NCBI RefSeq assembly: GCF_003693445.1
Contig: NZ_RFAR01000011.1
Coordinates: 1-64,000 of the forward strand
Source of the DNA: Aquitalea palustris
Lineage (GTDB): Bacteria > Pseudomonadota > Gammaproteobacteria > Burkholderiales > Chromobacteriaceae
Reading direction: 5' to 3'
Length of the DNA stretch: 64,000 nt
The position numbers and the translations under genes were made by a program. This document shows, one piece after another, positions 8,290 to 16,494 of the stretch. The notes under the pieces are model-generated. The model was given only the letters and a program-made list of their open reading frames with translations. It ran no database searches and was not told the DNA's origin. How positions within the stretch are numbered: the first letter of the stretch is position 1; each line of letters starts with the position of its first letter.

Positions 8290-8763
8290 TCAGTCTACCT
8301 TGGCGATGTAGCGCGCCAGCCCGAGGATGGCACGCAGGGCCTGGCCCTTGGCGGTTTCCTCGCCGCGCAGCCGTGCATAGCGCCGCAGGATGGCACGGCC
8401 TTCGACAAACAGGTCGACATCGGTATCTGGAGAAGATACCAGGGCAATGCGTTCGATTTCCCCTTGCGGCTTGGGTTGGCCCTGGGCGATGCACAGGTAA
8501 ACCTTGTGGGCGTTATGCGGGGTGATGTGGTCAAACAGGTAGAGCATGGAGTTGATGCGCAGGCCGGTTTCTTCGCGGATTTCGCGAATCAGGGCCTGGG
8601 AGCGCAGCTCGCCGCGGCTGGCTTTGCCACCTGGCAGATTGTAGCGACCGCCGCGTGCCGCCGTGACCAGAACGCCATCCGGCAGCTCGATGATGGCGGT
8701 AGCGCGTCTTGCCAGATCAGCCGGCAGCCGTTGATCCGGTTTTTTGTCGTCCAAAGTTCTCAT
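8290..8763 (-). CDS. Nudix hydrolase
   Basis: 157 residues with a complete Nudix box at residues 46-68: Gly46, Glu52, Arg60-Glu61, Glu64-Glu65 and Gly67-Leu68 fit G-x5-E-x7-REUxEExGU exactly. Such enzymes hydrolyse a nucleoside diphosphate linked to another group, using Mg2+. Nothing outside the box identifies the substrate. The protein is cytosolic. It is the first gene of a two-gene unit with the thioredoxin-like protein. The AT-rich stretch 8816-8940 upstream probably holds its promoter. Confidence 0.88.
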   Translation of the reverse strand: MRTLDDKKPDQRLPADLARRATAIIELPDGVLVTAARGGRYNLPGGKASRGELRSQALIREIREETGLRINSMLYLFDHITPHNAHKVYLCIAQGQPKPQGEIERIALVSSPDTDVDLFVEGRAILRRYARLRGEETAKGQALRAILGLARYIAKVD

Positions 8764-8783
8764 TCGTCTCTATTAACAGATAC

Positions 8784-8808
8784 GGGCCGCAAAATGGCGG
8801 CCCTTTTC
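8784..8808 (+). terminator. GGGCCGC hairpin with T-run upstream of the Nudix gene
   Basis: Arms GGGCCGC (8784-8790) and GCGGCCC (8797-8803) enclose a 6-nt loop and are followed by TTTTCTG on the plus strand. It looks like an intrinsic terminator facing right, yet no plus-strand gene ends nearby. It may stop antisense transcription or form a hairpin in the Nudix 5' leader. Confidence 0.4.
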
Positions 8809-8940
8809 TGTAATCTATTCTAATTGAAGGAACTGGCAGGAACAAACAGTCAATGCTTCTTTATGTCAGATGGCAGTTAAATAAGCGTTAATCATACCAA
8901 AGTTGCTTTATTTGTTAATTTATTTTTGTAATAGTTTAAA

Positions 8941-9768
8941 TCAAAAAAATTTCATCAGCAGGCCGCCAATCCCCAGCGCCAGGCAGTACAGGCCGAATGG
9001 GCGCAGCGATTCGATTTCGGTTTTCTTGAAATAGCGCATCAGAAACCAGGTGCTGGCATAGGCGCACAGGCCGGCGAGCGCGCCACAGGCCAGCAGCAGA
9101 CCCCAGGGCTGGGCATGGCCTGCATGGGCCAGTTTGGGGATTTCCAGCACGCCGGCAGCCGCGATGATGGGGGTTGCCAGCAAAAAGGAAAAGCGCGCAG
9201 CCGAGGCATGATCCAGCCCATGCGCCAGACCGCTGAGCAGGGTGACCCCCGAGCGGGAAATGCCCGGCAGCAGTGCCAGCGCCTGGCCGCTGCCGATCTT
9301 GATGGCCCCCAGTATCGTCAATTGGTCCAGGTCCTTGTGCGGTTGGCGCTTGCCCAGTCGCTCACCCCATAGCAGCAACAGGCCGTTCAGTGTCAGGAAA
9401 ACCAGCACGGCGGTGGCGCTGCTGAACAGCACGCGCAGCTGCTTTTCCAGCAGCAGGCCGATCAGGCCGGCCGGTATGGTACCGGCGATCAGGCGCCACA
9501 TCAGCCGTGCCTCGGCATTGTCTGCCCGGCCGCGTGCACGCAGAAAGCCACCGATCAGTTGCTGCCAGTCGCGGTGGAAGTACAGCAGCAGGGCAATGGC
9601 CGTCCCCAGGTGCAGCATGACCATGAAGGGCAGAAAGTCCGGATTGCTGCGGTTGAGCGACCAGTGCAGCCAGTCCGGAATCAGGATGCCATGTCCCAGG
9701 CTGCTGATGGGGAACAGTTCGCTGACGCCTTGGATGACGGCAAACAGAAGGGCTTCAATCGGATTCAT
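8941..9768 (-). CDS. uppP: Undecaprenyl-diphosphatase UppP (BacA family)
   Basis: 275-residue polytopic inner-membrane enzyme that removes a phosphate from undecaprenyl diphosphate, recycling the lipid carrier for peptidoglycan and O-antigen synthesis; overexpression gives bacitracin resistance. The PGISRSGVT motif carries the catalytic Ser/Arg. The first motif reads QGVSELFPISSLGHG, so the usual first glutamate of E-xxx-E is Gln13 while Glu17 and the histidine are kept. This is a recognised sequence variant of the family (from memory). It has its own ATG at 9768 without a strong ribosome-binding site. Confidence 0.9.
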   Translation of the reverse strand: MNPIEALLFAVIQGVSELFPISSLGHGILIPDWLHWSLNRSNPDFLPFMVMLHLGTAIALLLYFHRDWQQLIGGFLRARGRADNAEARLMWRLIAGTIPAGLIGLLLEKQLRVLFSSATAVLVFLTLNGLLLLWGERLGKRQPHKDLDQLTILGAIKIGSGQALALLPGISRSGVTLLSGLAHGLDHASAARFSFLLATPIIAAAGVLEIPKLAHAGHAQPWGLLLACGALAGLCAYASTWFLMRYFKKTEIESLRPFGLYCLALGIGGLLMKFF

Positions 9769-9853
9769 GGTGTGGGCCGGTGGCGGATAAGAAATAAAAG
9801 CAGCGTTTTAGCACGGCATGATGGCAATTTGATGACATGTCATCGTTTTGTGC

Positions 9854-10909
9854 TCATGGCCAGCATTGTGCAATCCAGTCCGGGGTGATGCCGCCGGTCA
9901 GCACCGGGCTGCGGTAGGCGGGTGACAGGCGGGCTGCCAGGGCATAAAGATGGCGGCTGGTGGCGGGTTGCCAGCTACCTGCAAAGCCGGGCAGGCCGGC
10001 TTCGCGGCGCACATAATCGAAGCGGACGCGTGAGTTGACGAACTCCTGGTGCTGCAGCCTGCCTTCGGCATAGGGGCGCAGCCAGTCCAGTGCTTGCTGC
10101 AGGCTGCCACCCTGGCGGCCTTTGCGCTCCAGCCACTGTTCGCCGGCCTGGCGGGCGGCAATGGCCGCGCGTACCAGTGGTTCCAGATCATAGGTGACGT
10201 AGTGCAGGGCGTCTCTTTCCTGGAAGTCCCAGGTTTCGCCCTGGGCATCGATATTGTTGGCGATATGTTGCAAATACAGTTCGCTGGCGGTTTTCAGCAT
10301 GGCCTCATCCTGCAGGGCCACGGCGCTGAGGGTGATCAGCTTGATGCGGTGGCTGTTCCAGTTATTGATGAAGGTGCCGCTGAGCGGTGTCTTGGCCTGG
10401 CGGATGCGCTGGATATAGCCCTTGGCCATATTGCGCAGGAAAGTGGCGGTTTGCTGCCGGGTGGTGGCGGGCAGGCTGCGCGCGGTAATGGCGTAGCTGT
10501 CGATCAGCGCGTCGAGGTCGGTTTCGTCGATGGGGTTGAACGAGACCTGGTAGCTTTCCGTCCAGGCATCCAGGTAGCGGGCCAGGGCGGTCAGCCAGCG
10601 CGGGTCGGCACTGGCCTGCCAGGCGAGGGCAAAGTCGCGCATGTGTTCCCAGTCACGCTTGGCCTTGACGCTCTGGTCGAAGATGCCCTGATGCGGCAGG
10701 CTGCCTTCGGTGTGAATGTGGGCAAGCGGTGCCGGCGGGATATCCAGCTGGCGGCTGGCCCGCTGTTGCAGCGAAATGGCAGCGGGGAGTCCGGGCTGGG
10801 GGCTGCACCAGTTGCCCATGTCACGGCCCGGGGTGCTGGCGCTCCAGCCCAGGCCCAGCAATAGCATGAACAGCAACCTGACTGGCAGGTGCGGTAGCGT
10901 GGTCAACAT
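9854..10909 (-). CDS. Alginate-lyase-family (PL5-like) secreted protein
   Basis: About 351 residues: a signal peptide (roughly 1-26) followed by an all-alpha (alpha/alpha) toroid. The region around residues 182-187 (NNWNSH) and the later YVTYDLEPLVRA helix resemble the catalytic cleft of AlgL-type alginate lyases, where an Asn-Asn-His set and Tyr act in beta-elimination. Here the His follows two residues later than in the usual NNHS motif, so activity or substrate may differ. It would act in the periplasm or outside. No alginate synthesis genes are nearby. A GTG start at 10927 (six residues longer) is equally possible. Confidence 0.7.
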   Translation of the reverse strand: MLTTLPHLPVRLLFMLLLGLGWSASTPGRDMGNWCSPQPGLPAAISLQQRASRQLDIPPAPLAHIHTEGSLPHQGIFDQSVKAKRDWEHMRDFALAWQASADPRWLTALARYLDAWTESYQVSFNPIDETDLDALIDSYAITARSLPATTRQQTATFLRNMAKGYIQRIRQAKTPLSGTFINNWNSHRIKLITLSAVALQDEAMLKTASELYLQHIANNIDAQGETWDFQERDALHYVTYDLEPLVRAAIAARQAGEQWLERKGRQGGSLQQALDWLRPYAEGRLQHQEFVNSRVRFDYVRREAGLPGFAGSWQPATSRHLYALAARLSPAYRSPVLTGGITPDWIAQCWP

Positions 10910-11055
10910 GGCGCAGAGGTCCGGCACGCCAACAAGAGCAGGTAGGTCAGCGCGGTGGGGTAAAGGAAATGAAGCAGTCGATCTGTTGAGTCTACTTCAA
11001 ATCAAACCCGTTTGCTGTCTAAGCGTTCACTTGACAATGCCGCAGTGGCGAGCGC

Positions 11056-11688
11056 CTAGCGTTGATCGTCTGCCTCGTCCTGTTCCAGCTCGGCTTCCAT
11101 CTGGGCACGGATGGTGGCAAAAAACTGGTGGATTTCCTGCACGGCCGGCGAAATGGCGGCCAGCCATTGTTCGCGCTGGCTGCGGTCTGTGCTGTCGATA
11201 TAAGGACGCATTTCCGGGTCGGGGTGGCGTTCGAAAGCCAGTGCCATGATGGCCGTCAGGGCGCCGGCATGTTCGGCATCGTCAAACAGCAGGTTCCAGT
11301 CGTCCTGTTGCAGCTGCATGCCCTCGACAAAGCCTTCGGCCCAGTCATTGCCATGCACCACGCCTTGCGCGTCGGCATCCAGCCAGGGCTGGAACTCGGC
11401 AGCCTGTTGCAGGGTGTGGGCGATGTCCAGCCAGTGGCCCATCAGCAGCGCCACGAATTTTTCCAGATCCTTTTCGCTGCGGAAGGCCTGTTCGTCATCA
11501 AAGGCCTCGCCCAGAATCAAGGGCAGGCATTCGGTGGGCTTGATGGCTTCCGGGCCGCACAGCAGGGCGGTGAAGAAGCCATCCAGTTTTTCCAGGTTCA
11601 TGCACTGCAGGCGCTGGAAGCGTTGCAGGGTAGCGGACAGGCGCTGGTAATCGTTATCCGTCAGCGGTGCGTGTTTCATCGGCGGCAT
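11056..11688 (-). CDS. UPF0149 / YecA-family protein
   Basis: 210 residues, acidic and helical, with the family pattern MNLEKLDGFFTALLCGPE and NDWAEGFVEGM. It resembles the N-terminal domain of YecA/YgfB proteins, which lack a known biochemical function. The C-terminal SEC-C zinc motif found in some members is absent. The ATG at 11688 was used; Met4 is an alternative. It is transcribed like the Anbu cluster upstream, but a 67-bp gap separates them. Function unknown. Confidence 0.8.
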   Translation of the reverse strand: MPPMKHAPLTDNDYQRLSATLQRFQRLQCMNLEKLDGFFTALLCGPEAIKPTECLPLILGEAFDDEQAFRSEKDLEKFVALLMGHWLDIAHTLQQAAEFQPWLDADAQGVVHGNDWAEGFVEGMQLQQDDWNLLFDDAEHAGALTAIMALAFERHPDPEMRPYIDSTDRSQREQWLAAISPAVQEIHQFFATIRAQMEAELEQDEADDQR

Positions 11689-11755
11689 CTTTCAGTGGCA
11701 ATGGCGCATTATCGCCGATAGGCCATGCGGCTGACCAATCTCAATTCTTTGCGGC

Positions 11756-12490
11756 TCATTCCTTCCAGCGCATGGGCGGCAAGGCGGCGAAGGCTTCGCG
11801 CAAGGCCTGGCCCCAGCCGGTGTGCAATTGCTGGAAGTAGGGGTCCTGCTCGGTGATGCGCTGGTGGATGCCGGGGCCGAAGTCGTCCTTGTCGTACACC
11901 AGCATGTCGATGGGCAGGCCGACCGACAGATTGCTCTTCATGGTGGAGTCAAAGCTGATCAAGGCGCACTTGGCGGCGTCTTCCACCGGGGTGTGGTAGT
12001 TGACCACGCGGTCGATGATGGGCTTGCCGTATTTGGCTTCGCCGATCTGGAAGTAGGGCGTGTCCTGGGTGGCTTCGATGAAATTGCCCTGCGGGTAGAT
12101 ATTGAACAGGCGCGGAGCCTCGCCGCGAATCTGTCCGCCCAAGAGGAAGGAACAGCCCACTTCGATCTTGGACTGGCTCAGCGCCGGGCCGTCGCGCTCG
12201 GCGATTTCACGCAGGGTGTCGCCCACCAGGCAGGCGGCATCGTACATGGAGGGGACGTTGAGGATGTTCTGCTCGTCCCGCCCGGCACTGGCGCGCTGGC
12301 GCAGCAGGCTGACCACGCTCTGGGTGGTGGCCAGGTTGCCGGCGGACAGCAGCACCAGCAGCCGCTCGTCCGGCTGCTGGAAAAACTGCATTTTGCGAAA
12401 GGTGGACACATGGTCCACCCCGGCGTTGGTGCGGGAGTCCGAGGCAAACAGCATGCCGGATGCCAGATTCATGGCGACGCAGTAAGTCAT
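11756..12490 (-). CDS. Anbu, proteasome-type protease
   Basis: 244 residues related to HslV and proteasome beta subunits. After Met1 removal Thr2 would be the N-terminal nucleophile, with no propeptide; Asp18 (FASD) and Lys33 (TFRKMQFF) correspond to the catalytic Asp17/Lys33 of the family. Anbu assembles into open helical or ring oligomers in the species studied, and its substrates are unknown. It is the last gene of a four-gene cluster with transglutaminase-like, alpha-E and ATP-grasp genes, the classic Anbu neighbourhood in proteobacteria. No unfoldase gene lies nearby. Identity is confident; role is not. Confidence 0.92.
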   Translation of the reverse strand: MTYCVAMNLASGMLFASDSRTNAGVDHVSTFRKMQFFQQPDERLLVLLSAGNLATTQSVVSLLRQRASAGRDEQNILNVPSMYDAACLVGDTLREIAERDGPALSQSKIEVGCSFLLGGQIRGEAPRLFNIYPQGNFIEATQDTPYFQIGEAKYGKPIIDRVVNYHTPVEDAAKCALISFDSTMKSNLSVGLPIDMLVYDKDDFGPGIHQRITEQDPYFQQLHTGWGQALREAFAALPPMRWKE

Positions 12491-12537
12491 GATGCGGCTA
12501 CTTGTGTGGTGGAGTTAAACGCAATCTAGCTGGCTTG

Positions 12538-13326
12538 TTACTGTCCGTCCAGCCAGACGCGCGCCTGGGCGGTCATGCTTTCGGTACCGCCGCCAAAGCG
12601 TACGCCGCGTACCGGGCAGGCATCCAGGTAGTCCATGCCGATGGCCAGCTTGAGGTGATGCTCGTTGGCGGCCACCGCATTGGCCACGTCAAAGCTGTGC
12701 CAGGCCCCATCCACCCAGGCTTCGGCCCAGGCATGGCTGGAAACATGGTCGGCGGCGTGGGCCGGCGAGTAGACATAGCCACTGACATAGCGCGCCGGGA
12801 TGCCCAGCTGGCGGGCGCAGCTGAGAAATACGTGGGTATGGTCCTGGCAGACGCCAGCGCCCTTGGCAAAGGCATCGGCCGCCGGGGTGTGGCTCTGGGT
12901 TTCGCCGGGCAGGAAGGGCATGTGTTCGCGTATGCCTTCTACCAGGCTTTGCAGCTGGTTCAGGCTGGGCGTCGGCTGGCGATAGCCGGCAGCAAACTGG
13001 CGCAGCGCTTCGTCCGGAGTGGTCAGCTCGGTCTGGCGCAGGAAAAACAGCGGCGGCAGGGTGTCGCACACGGGCGCGGTATCTTCGGTTTCCACCGTGC
13101 CGCTGACCTTGATGCGGATTTCCTGATGCGGATAGTCCAGCGTCAGCACGTGCAGGATATTGCCGTAGCTGTCGGTACTGCGATGGGCCGACTCCGGCAG
13201 CTCCAGCTGCCAGTCCAGAATGCGCAGGCCATTGCCGCCCTGCGGGGTCAGGCGCAGATACTGGGTGCTGTGACGCACCGGGCTGTCGTAGCGGTACAGC
13301 GTTTCATGACTGATGGCGAGTCTCAT
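12538..13326 (-). CDS. Transglutaminase-like cysteine peptidase of the Anbu cluster
   Basis: 262 residues. An N-terminal beta domain (MRLAISHETLYRYDSPVRHS, typical of the Bact_transglu_N family) precedes a transglutaminase-like core with Cys160 (GAGVCQDHTH), His198 (SSHAWAEAW) and Asp213 (SFDVAN) as the papain-like triad. No signal peptide is seen, so it is cytosolic. The second ATG (13326) was preferred, since AAGGA then lies 7 nt upstream. Established work on the cluster suggests a peptidase or amide-forming enzyme acting with the ATP-grasp and alpha-E proteins on an unknown peptide tag. Confidence 0.9.
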   Translation of the reverse strand: MRLAISHETLYRYDSPVRHSTQYLRLTPQGGNGLRILDWQLELPESAHRSTDSYGNILHVLTLDYPHQEIRIKVSGTVETEDTAPVCDTLPPLFFLRQTELTTPDEALRQFAAGYRQPTPSLNQLQSLVEGIREHMPFLPGETQSHTPAADAFAKGAGVCQDHTHVFLSCARQLGIPARYVSGYVYSPAHAADHVSSHAWAEAWVDGAWHSFDVANAVAANEHHLKLAIGMDYLDACPVRGVRFGGGTESMTAQARVWLDGQ

Positions 13327-13353
13327 GACCATATCCTTTGGCGGTGCCTGGTA

Positions 13354-14286
13354 TCAGGCGGTTTCCAGGTAGCTGTGGTGAATCAGCTTGCCCAGCAGAT
13401 TGATGTCGTCGATCAGGCTGTCCAGGGTTTGCTCCAGTCCATCGGCAAAGATGTCCTCGATGCTGCTGTAGGTCAGCCGGGCCTGGATTTCGCTGGCGCG
13501 GCGACGTGCGGCACGGCCGGCCTGGCCTTCGATGCGTGCCAGCACCTTGTTGATTTCACCAAAGCAGGCACGCAGGCTGCGCGGCATGTCGTTGCGCAGG
13601 ATCAGCAGCTCGGCCACCCGTTGCGGGGTGATGCTGTCGCGGTAGATGTCGCGGTAGGCTTCAAAGCCGGACACCGAGCGCAGCAGCGCGGCCCATTGGT
13701 AGTAGTCGAGGATGTTTTCCGCTTCCGGCTCGTTGTCGCTGATCTGCTTGGTTTTCACGTTGAGGATGCGTGCGGTGTTGTCGGCACGCTCCAGAAACGT
13801 CCCCAGCCGGGAGAAATGGAAGGTGTCGTTGCGCAGCATGGTGCCGTAACCGGCGCCGCGAAACAGGTGCGAGCGTTCGCGTACCCATTCCAGAAAGGTC
13901 GAGGCGCTGCGGGTATCCAGCCCGCGCCGTTGCCACTCGCGCATTTCCAGCCAGGTGCCGTTGACCTGCTCCCACATTTCCGAAGTGATTTTCACCCGCA
14001 CCACGTGGGCGTTTTCGCGGGCGCTGCGCATGCAGTTGTAGATGCTGCCGGGGTTGTCGCCATCCAGCGCCAGATAGTGCAGCACCGCCTGCGGAGTGGG
14101 CGTGTGGTGGCGCTGCAGAAAGTCGGCGGTGCTGCCGGTGACATCCAGCGGCACCAGCAAATCATCCTGCGACGAGGCGTGCAGCAAGGACATTTGCAGG
14201 CTGACATCCAGCAAGCGCGCGGTGTTTTCGGCGCGTTCCATATTGCGTGCCATCCAGTACAGGCACCCTGCCATTCGGCTCAGCAT
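13354..14286 (-). CDS. Alpha-E domain protein (DUF403) of the Anbu cluster
   Basis: 310-residue all-helical protein starting MLSRMAGCLYWMARNMERAE, a start diagnostic of the alpha-E (DUF403) family. Two repeats of an ERAENTAR/ERADNTAR motif are visible (about residues 17-24 and 167-174), pointing to an internal duplication. Its reaction is unknown; comparative studies place it as the constant partner of the circularly permuted ATP-grasp protein. Its start overlaps the end of the ATP-grasp gene by 7 bp, implying translational coupling. Confidence 0.92.
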   Translation of the reverse strand: MLSRMAGCLYWMARNMERAENTARLLDVSLQMSLLHASSQDDLLVPLDVTGSTADFLQRHHTPTPQAVLHYLALDGDNPGSIYNCMRSARENAHVVRVKITSEMWEQVNGTWLEMREWQRRGLDTRSASTFLEWVRERSHLFRGAGYGTMLRNDTFHFSRLGTFLERADNTARILNVKTKQISDNEPEAENILDYYQWAALLRSVSGFEAYRDIYRDSITPQRVAELLILRNDMPRSLRACFGEINKVLARIEGQAGRAARRRASEIQARLTYSSIEDIFADGLEQTLDSLIDDINLLGKLIHHSYLETA

Positions 14287-15725
14287 GTGATGTCCTCCTT
14301 CAGAATCCAGGTGTCCTTGGTACCGCCGCCTTGCGATGAGTTGACCACCAGCGAGCCTTCGCGCAGGGCAACGCGGGTGAGGCCGCCAGCCACCAGCTGC
14401 ACTTTCTTGCCGGACAGCACGAAGGGGCGCAGGTCGATATGGCGCGGCGCAATGCCGGCCTCGACAAAAGTGGGGCAGGTGGACAGCGACAGCGTGGGCT
14501 GGGCGATGAAATTGGCCGGGTCTTCCAGAATGCGCAGACGGTAGGCGGCGATTTCCTCCGTTGTTGCTGCCGGTCCCACCAGCATGCCGTAGCCGCCGGC
14601 TCCGTGGACTTCCTTTACCACCAGCTCGGGCAGGTGATCGAGCACATAGGCCAGATCGTCCGGCTTGCGCAGCTGCCAGGTGGGCACATTGTGCAGGATG
14701 GGTTCTTCGCCCAGATAGAAGCGGATCATGTCCGGCACATAGGGGTAGATGGACTTGTCGTCCGCCACGCCGGTACCCACCGCATTGCACACGCTGACGC
14801 GGCCTTCGCGATACACCGACATCAGCCCCGGCACGCCCAGCATGGAGCCGGCATTGAAGGCCAGCGGGTCCAGGTAGGCATCGTCCAGCCGGCGGTAGAT
14901 CACATCCACCCGCTGCGGGCCGGAAGTGGTGCGCATGTAGACATGGCCGTTCTTGACGAACAGATCCTGTCCTTCCACCAGCTCCACCCCCATCTGGCTG
15001 GCGAGGAAGGCGTGTTCGAAATAGGCGCTGTTGTACTGGCCGGGGGTGAGCACCACCACGGTGGGGTTGTCCACCTCGGGCGGTGATACCGAACGCAGGG
15101 TGTCCAGCAGCATATTGGGGTAATGCTCCACCGGGGTGATGTCGTGGCTGGCAAACAGCTCGGGGAACAGCCGCATCATCATCTTGCGGTTTTCCAGCAT
15201 ATAGCTCACGCCGGACGGGGTGCGCAGATTGTCCTCCAGCACATAGAAGCCGCCATCGCTGTGGCGGATGATGTCCACCCCGGCGATGTGGGCGTACACC
15301 TGGCGCGGCAGGTCTATGCCCTGCATGGCCAGCTGGTAGCCGGCATTGGTGAGGATTTGCTCTGCCGGAATGATGCCGGCCTTGAGGATGTCCTGCTCGT
15401 GGTAGATGTCGTGCAGGAAGCGGTTGAGCGCGGTGACGCGCTGGATGCAGCCTGCTTCCAGGGTTTTCCATTCGGCGGCGGAAATGATGCGTGGAATGGT
15501 GTCGAAAGGAATCAGCCGTTCGGCCCCGCTTTCGTCGCCGTAGACGGCAAAAGTGATGCCGACGCGGCGAAACAGGGTGTCGGCCTCGGCCTGCTTGTTG
15601 CGCAGCCAGTCGGGTGTTGCCTGGTTCAGCCAGCTGGCAAAATGCTGGTAGGACGGACGGACTTCCTGTCCGGCAGCCAGCATCTCGTCGTAGTGGGTGT
15701 GGTCTAGCGGTGTGATCTGGTGCAT
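14280..15725 (-). CDS. Circularly permuted ATP-grasp protein (DUF404/DUF407 type) of the Anbu cluster
   Basis: 481 residues and the first gene of the cluster. It shows the family blocks ALNRFLHDIYHEQ, GVDIIRHSDGGFYVLEDNLRTPSGVSYM (nucleotide/Mg site: Glu-Asp-Asn), VVKEVHGAGGYGM (lysine and glycine loop) and LVVNSSQGGGTKDTWIL. ATP-grasp enzymes join a carboxylate to an amine through an acyl phosphate, so it is a likely peptide-bond-forming ligase. GGGGGA lies 7 nt before the ATG. The substrate is not known for any member, though glutamate-like ligation has been proposed. Confidence 0.92.
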   Translation of the reverse strand: MHQITPLDHTHYDEMLAAGQEVRPSYQHFASWLNQATPDWLRNKQAEADTLFRRVGITFAVYGDESGAERLIPFDTIPRIISAAEWKTLEAGCIQRVTALNRFLHDIYHEQDILKAGIIPAEQILTNAGYQLAMQGIDLPRQVYAHIAGVDIIRHSDGGFYVLEDNLRTPSGVSYMLENRKMMMRLFPELFASHDITPVEHYPNMLLDTLRSVSPPEVDNPTVVVLTPGQYNSAYFEHAFLASQMGVELVEGQDLFVKNGHVYMRTTSGPQRVDVIYRRLDDAYLDPLAFNAGSMLGVPGLMSVYREGRVSVCNAVGTGVADDKSIYPYVPDMIRFYLGEEPILHNVPTWQLRKPDDLAYVLDHLPELVVKEVHGAGGYGMLVGPAATTEEIAAYRLRILEDPANFIAQPTLSLSTCPTFVEAGIAPRHIDLRPFVLSGKKVQLVAGGLTRVALREGSLVVNSSQGGGTKDTWILKEDITC

Positions 15726-16082
15726 CGCGCATTCCCCCTTGGTGGCTTGTGCTGAACACTACGCAATAAGCATGCCCAGCCGCTGGCAATAGGCTGCTGT
15801 TGCATGGCGCGACAGACGGGGACGGATGGAAACGAGGCAGGGCGGGACTGTGCGCACGATAGCGTGATGGCACGGGCGGGTCCGCTTTATTTTATAAGTA
15901 TTGCTTAATACAGGATTGACGTACTGCATCAACTGCCGGCTATGCACCGGATTGAACCGGGCCGGTCTGCGCTGGTGCGTGGCGGGCTTGAGAATGGTGC
16001 AGGCCGATTGGCCGCTGGCAGGAGTGTCGGACAGGCGGCGCGTGAGAACCGCCTGCCGTGGTGCATACCGTAAGGGCGCGGC
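15726..16082. other. Intergenic region between the Anbu cluster and the GTPase operon
   Basis: 357 bp without a convincing gene. It should hold the Anbu-cluster promoter: an AT-rich stretch at 15886-15912 (complement includes TTATAAAATAAAG) is the best place, though no clean -35 was found. An imperfect 9-bp inverted repeat (16030-16038/16049-16057, ACAGGCGG against CCGCCTGC) just downstream of the roadblock gene may end that operon, but it lacks a T-run. Confidence 0.5.
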
Positions 16083-16445
16083 TTACAGGATTTCGGCGAT
16101 ATTGCGCGCGGCGCGCTTGGCATCGAGGAAAATCAGCCCCAGCTTGGCTTCGCGGCGGGCAATCACCGTGAGCACGGCATCGCGGCCGGCATAGCTCATC
16201 AGGATGTAGCCGTTGTCGCCCTTCACCATCACCTGTTCCAGTTCGCCGCGTGCCAGTTCCTTGGCGGTGCGTTCGCCCAGCGACAGCATGGCGGCGGCCA
16301 TGGCACCGACGCGGTCTTCGTCCACATCCTGCGGCAGCAGGGCGGCCATGGTCAGGCCGTCGGATGAAATGATGGCCGACGCTTCGATATCGGCTGATGC
16401 GCCATTAAGGTCACTCAGAATGGACTTGAGCATCTGTTCACGCAT
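16083..16445 (-). CDS. Roadblock/LC7-domain protein (MglB-like)
   Basis: 120 residues forming a single roadblock/LC7 domain: SADIEASAIISSDGLTMA, then an AAMLSLGERTAKEL helix, then VMVKGDNGYILMSYAG and VLTVIAR strands. MglB-type roadblock proteins form homodimers that bind and regulate small Ras-like GTPases, acting as GTPase-activating proteins. It is the last gene of a six-gene operon that also encodes such a GTPase, so regulation of that GTPase is the natural reading. The gap to the preceding gene is 49 bp. The ATG at 16445 gives normal family length. Confidence 0.85.
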   Translation of the reverse strand: MREQMLKSILSDLNGASADIEASAIISSDGLTMAALLPQDVDEDRVGAMAAAMLSLGERTAKELARGELEQVMVKGDNGYILMSYAGRDAVLTVIARREAKLGLIFLDAKRAARNIAEIL

Positions 16446-16494
16446 GGTTTTCTCCAGTGGGTATTCTTGGCCCGCGCGGCGGGCTGCTTCTTGT

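Noticed and set aside
13354-15873. Apparent 839-residue fusion of the alpha-E protein to an upstream frame
   Set aside because: The upstream part is a shadow of the ATP-grasp gene, which is intact in another frame; the alpha-E protein has its own family-typical start at 14286.
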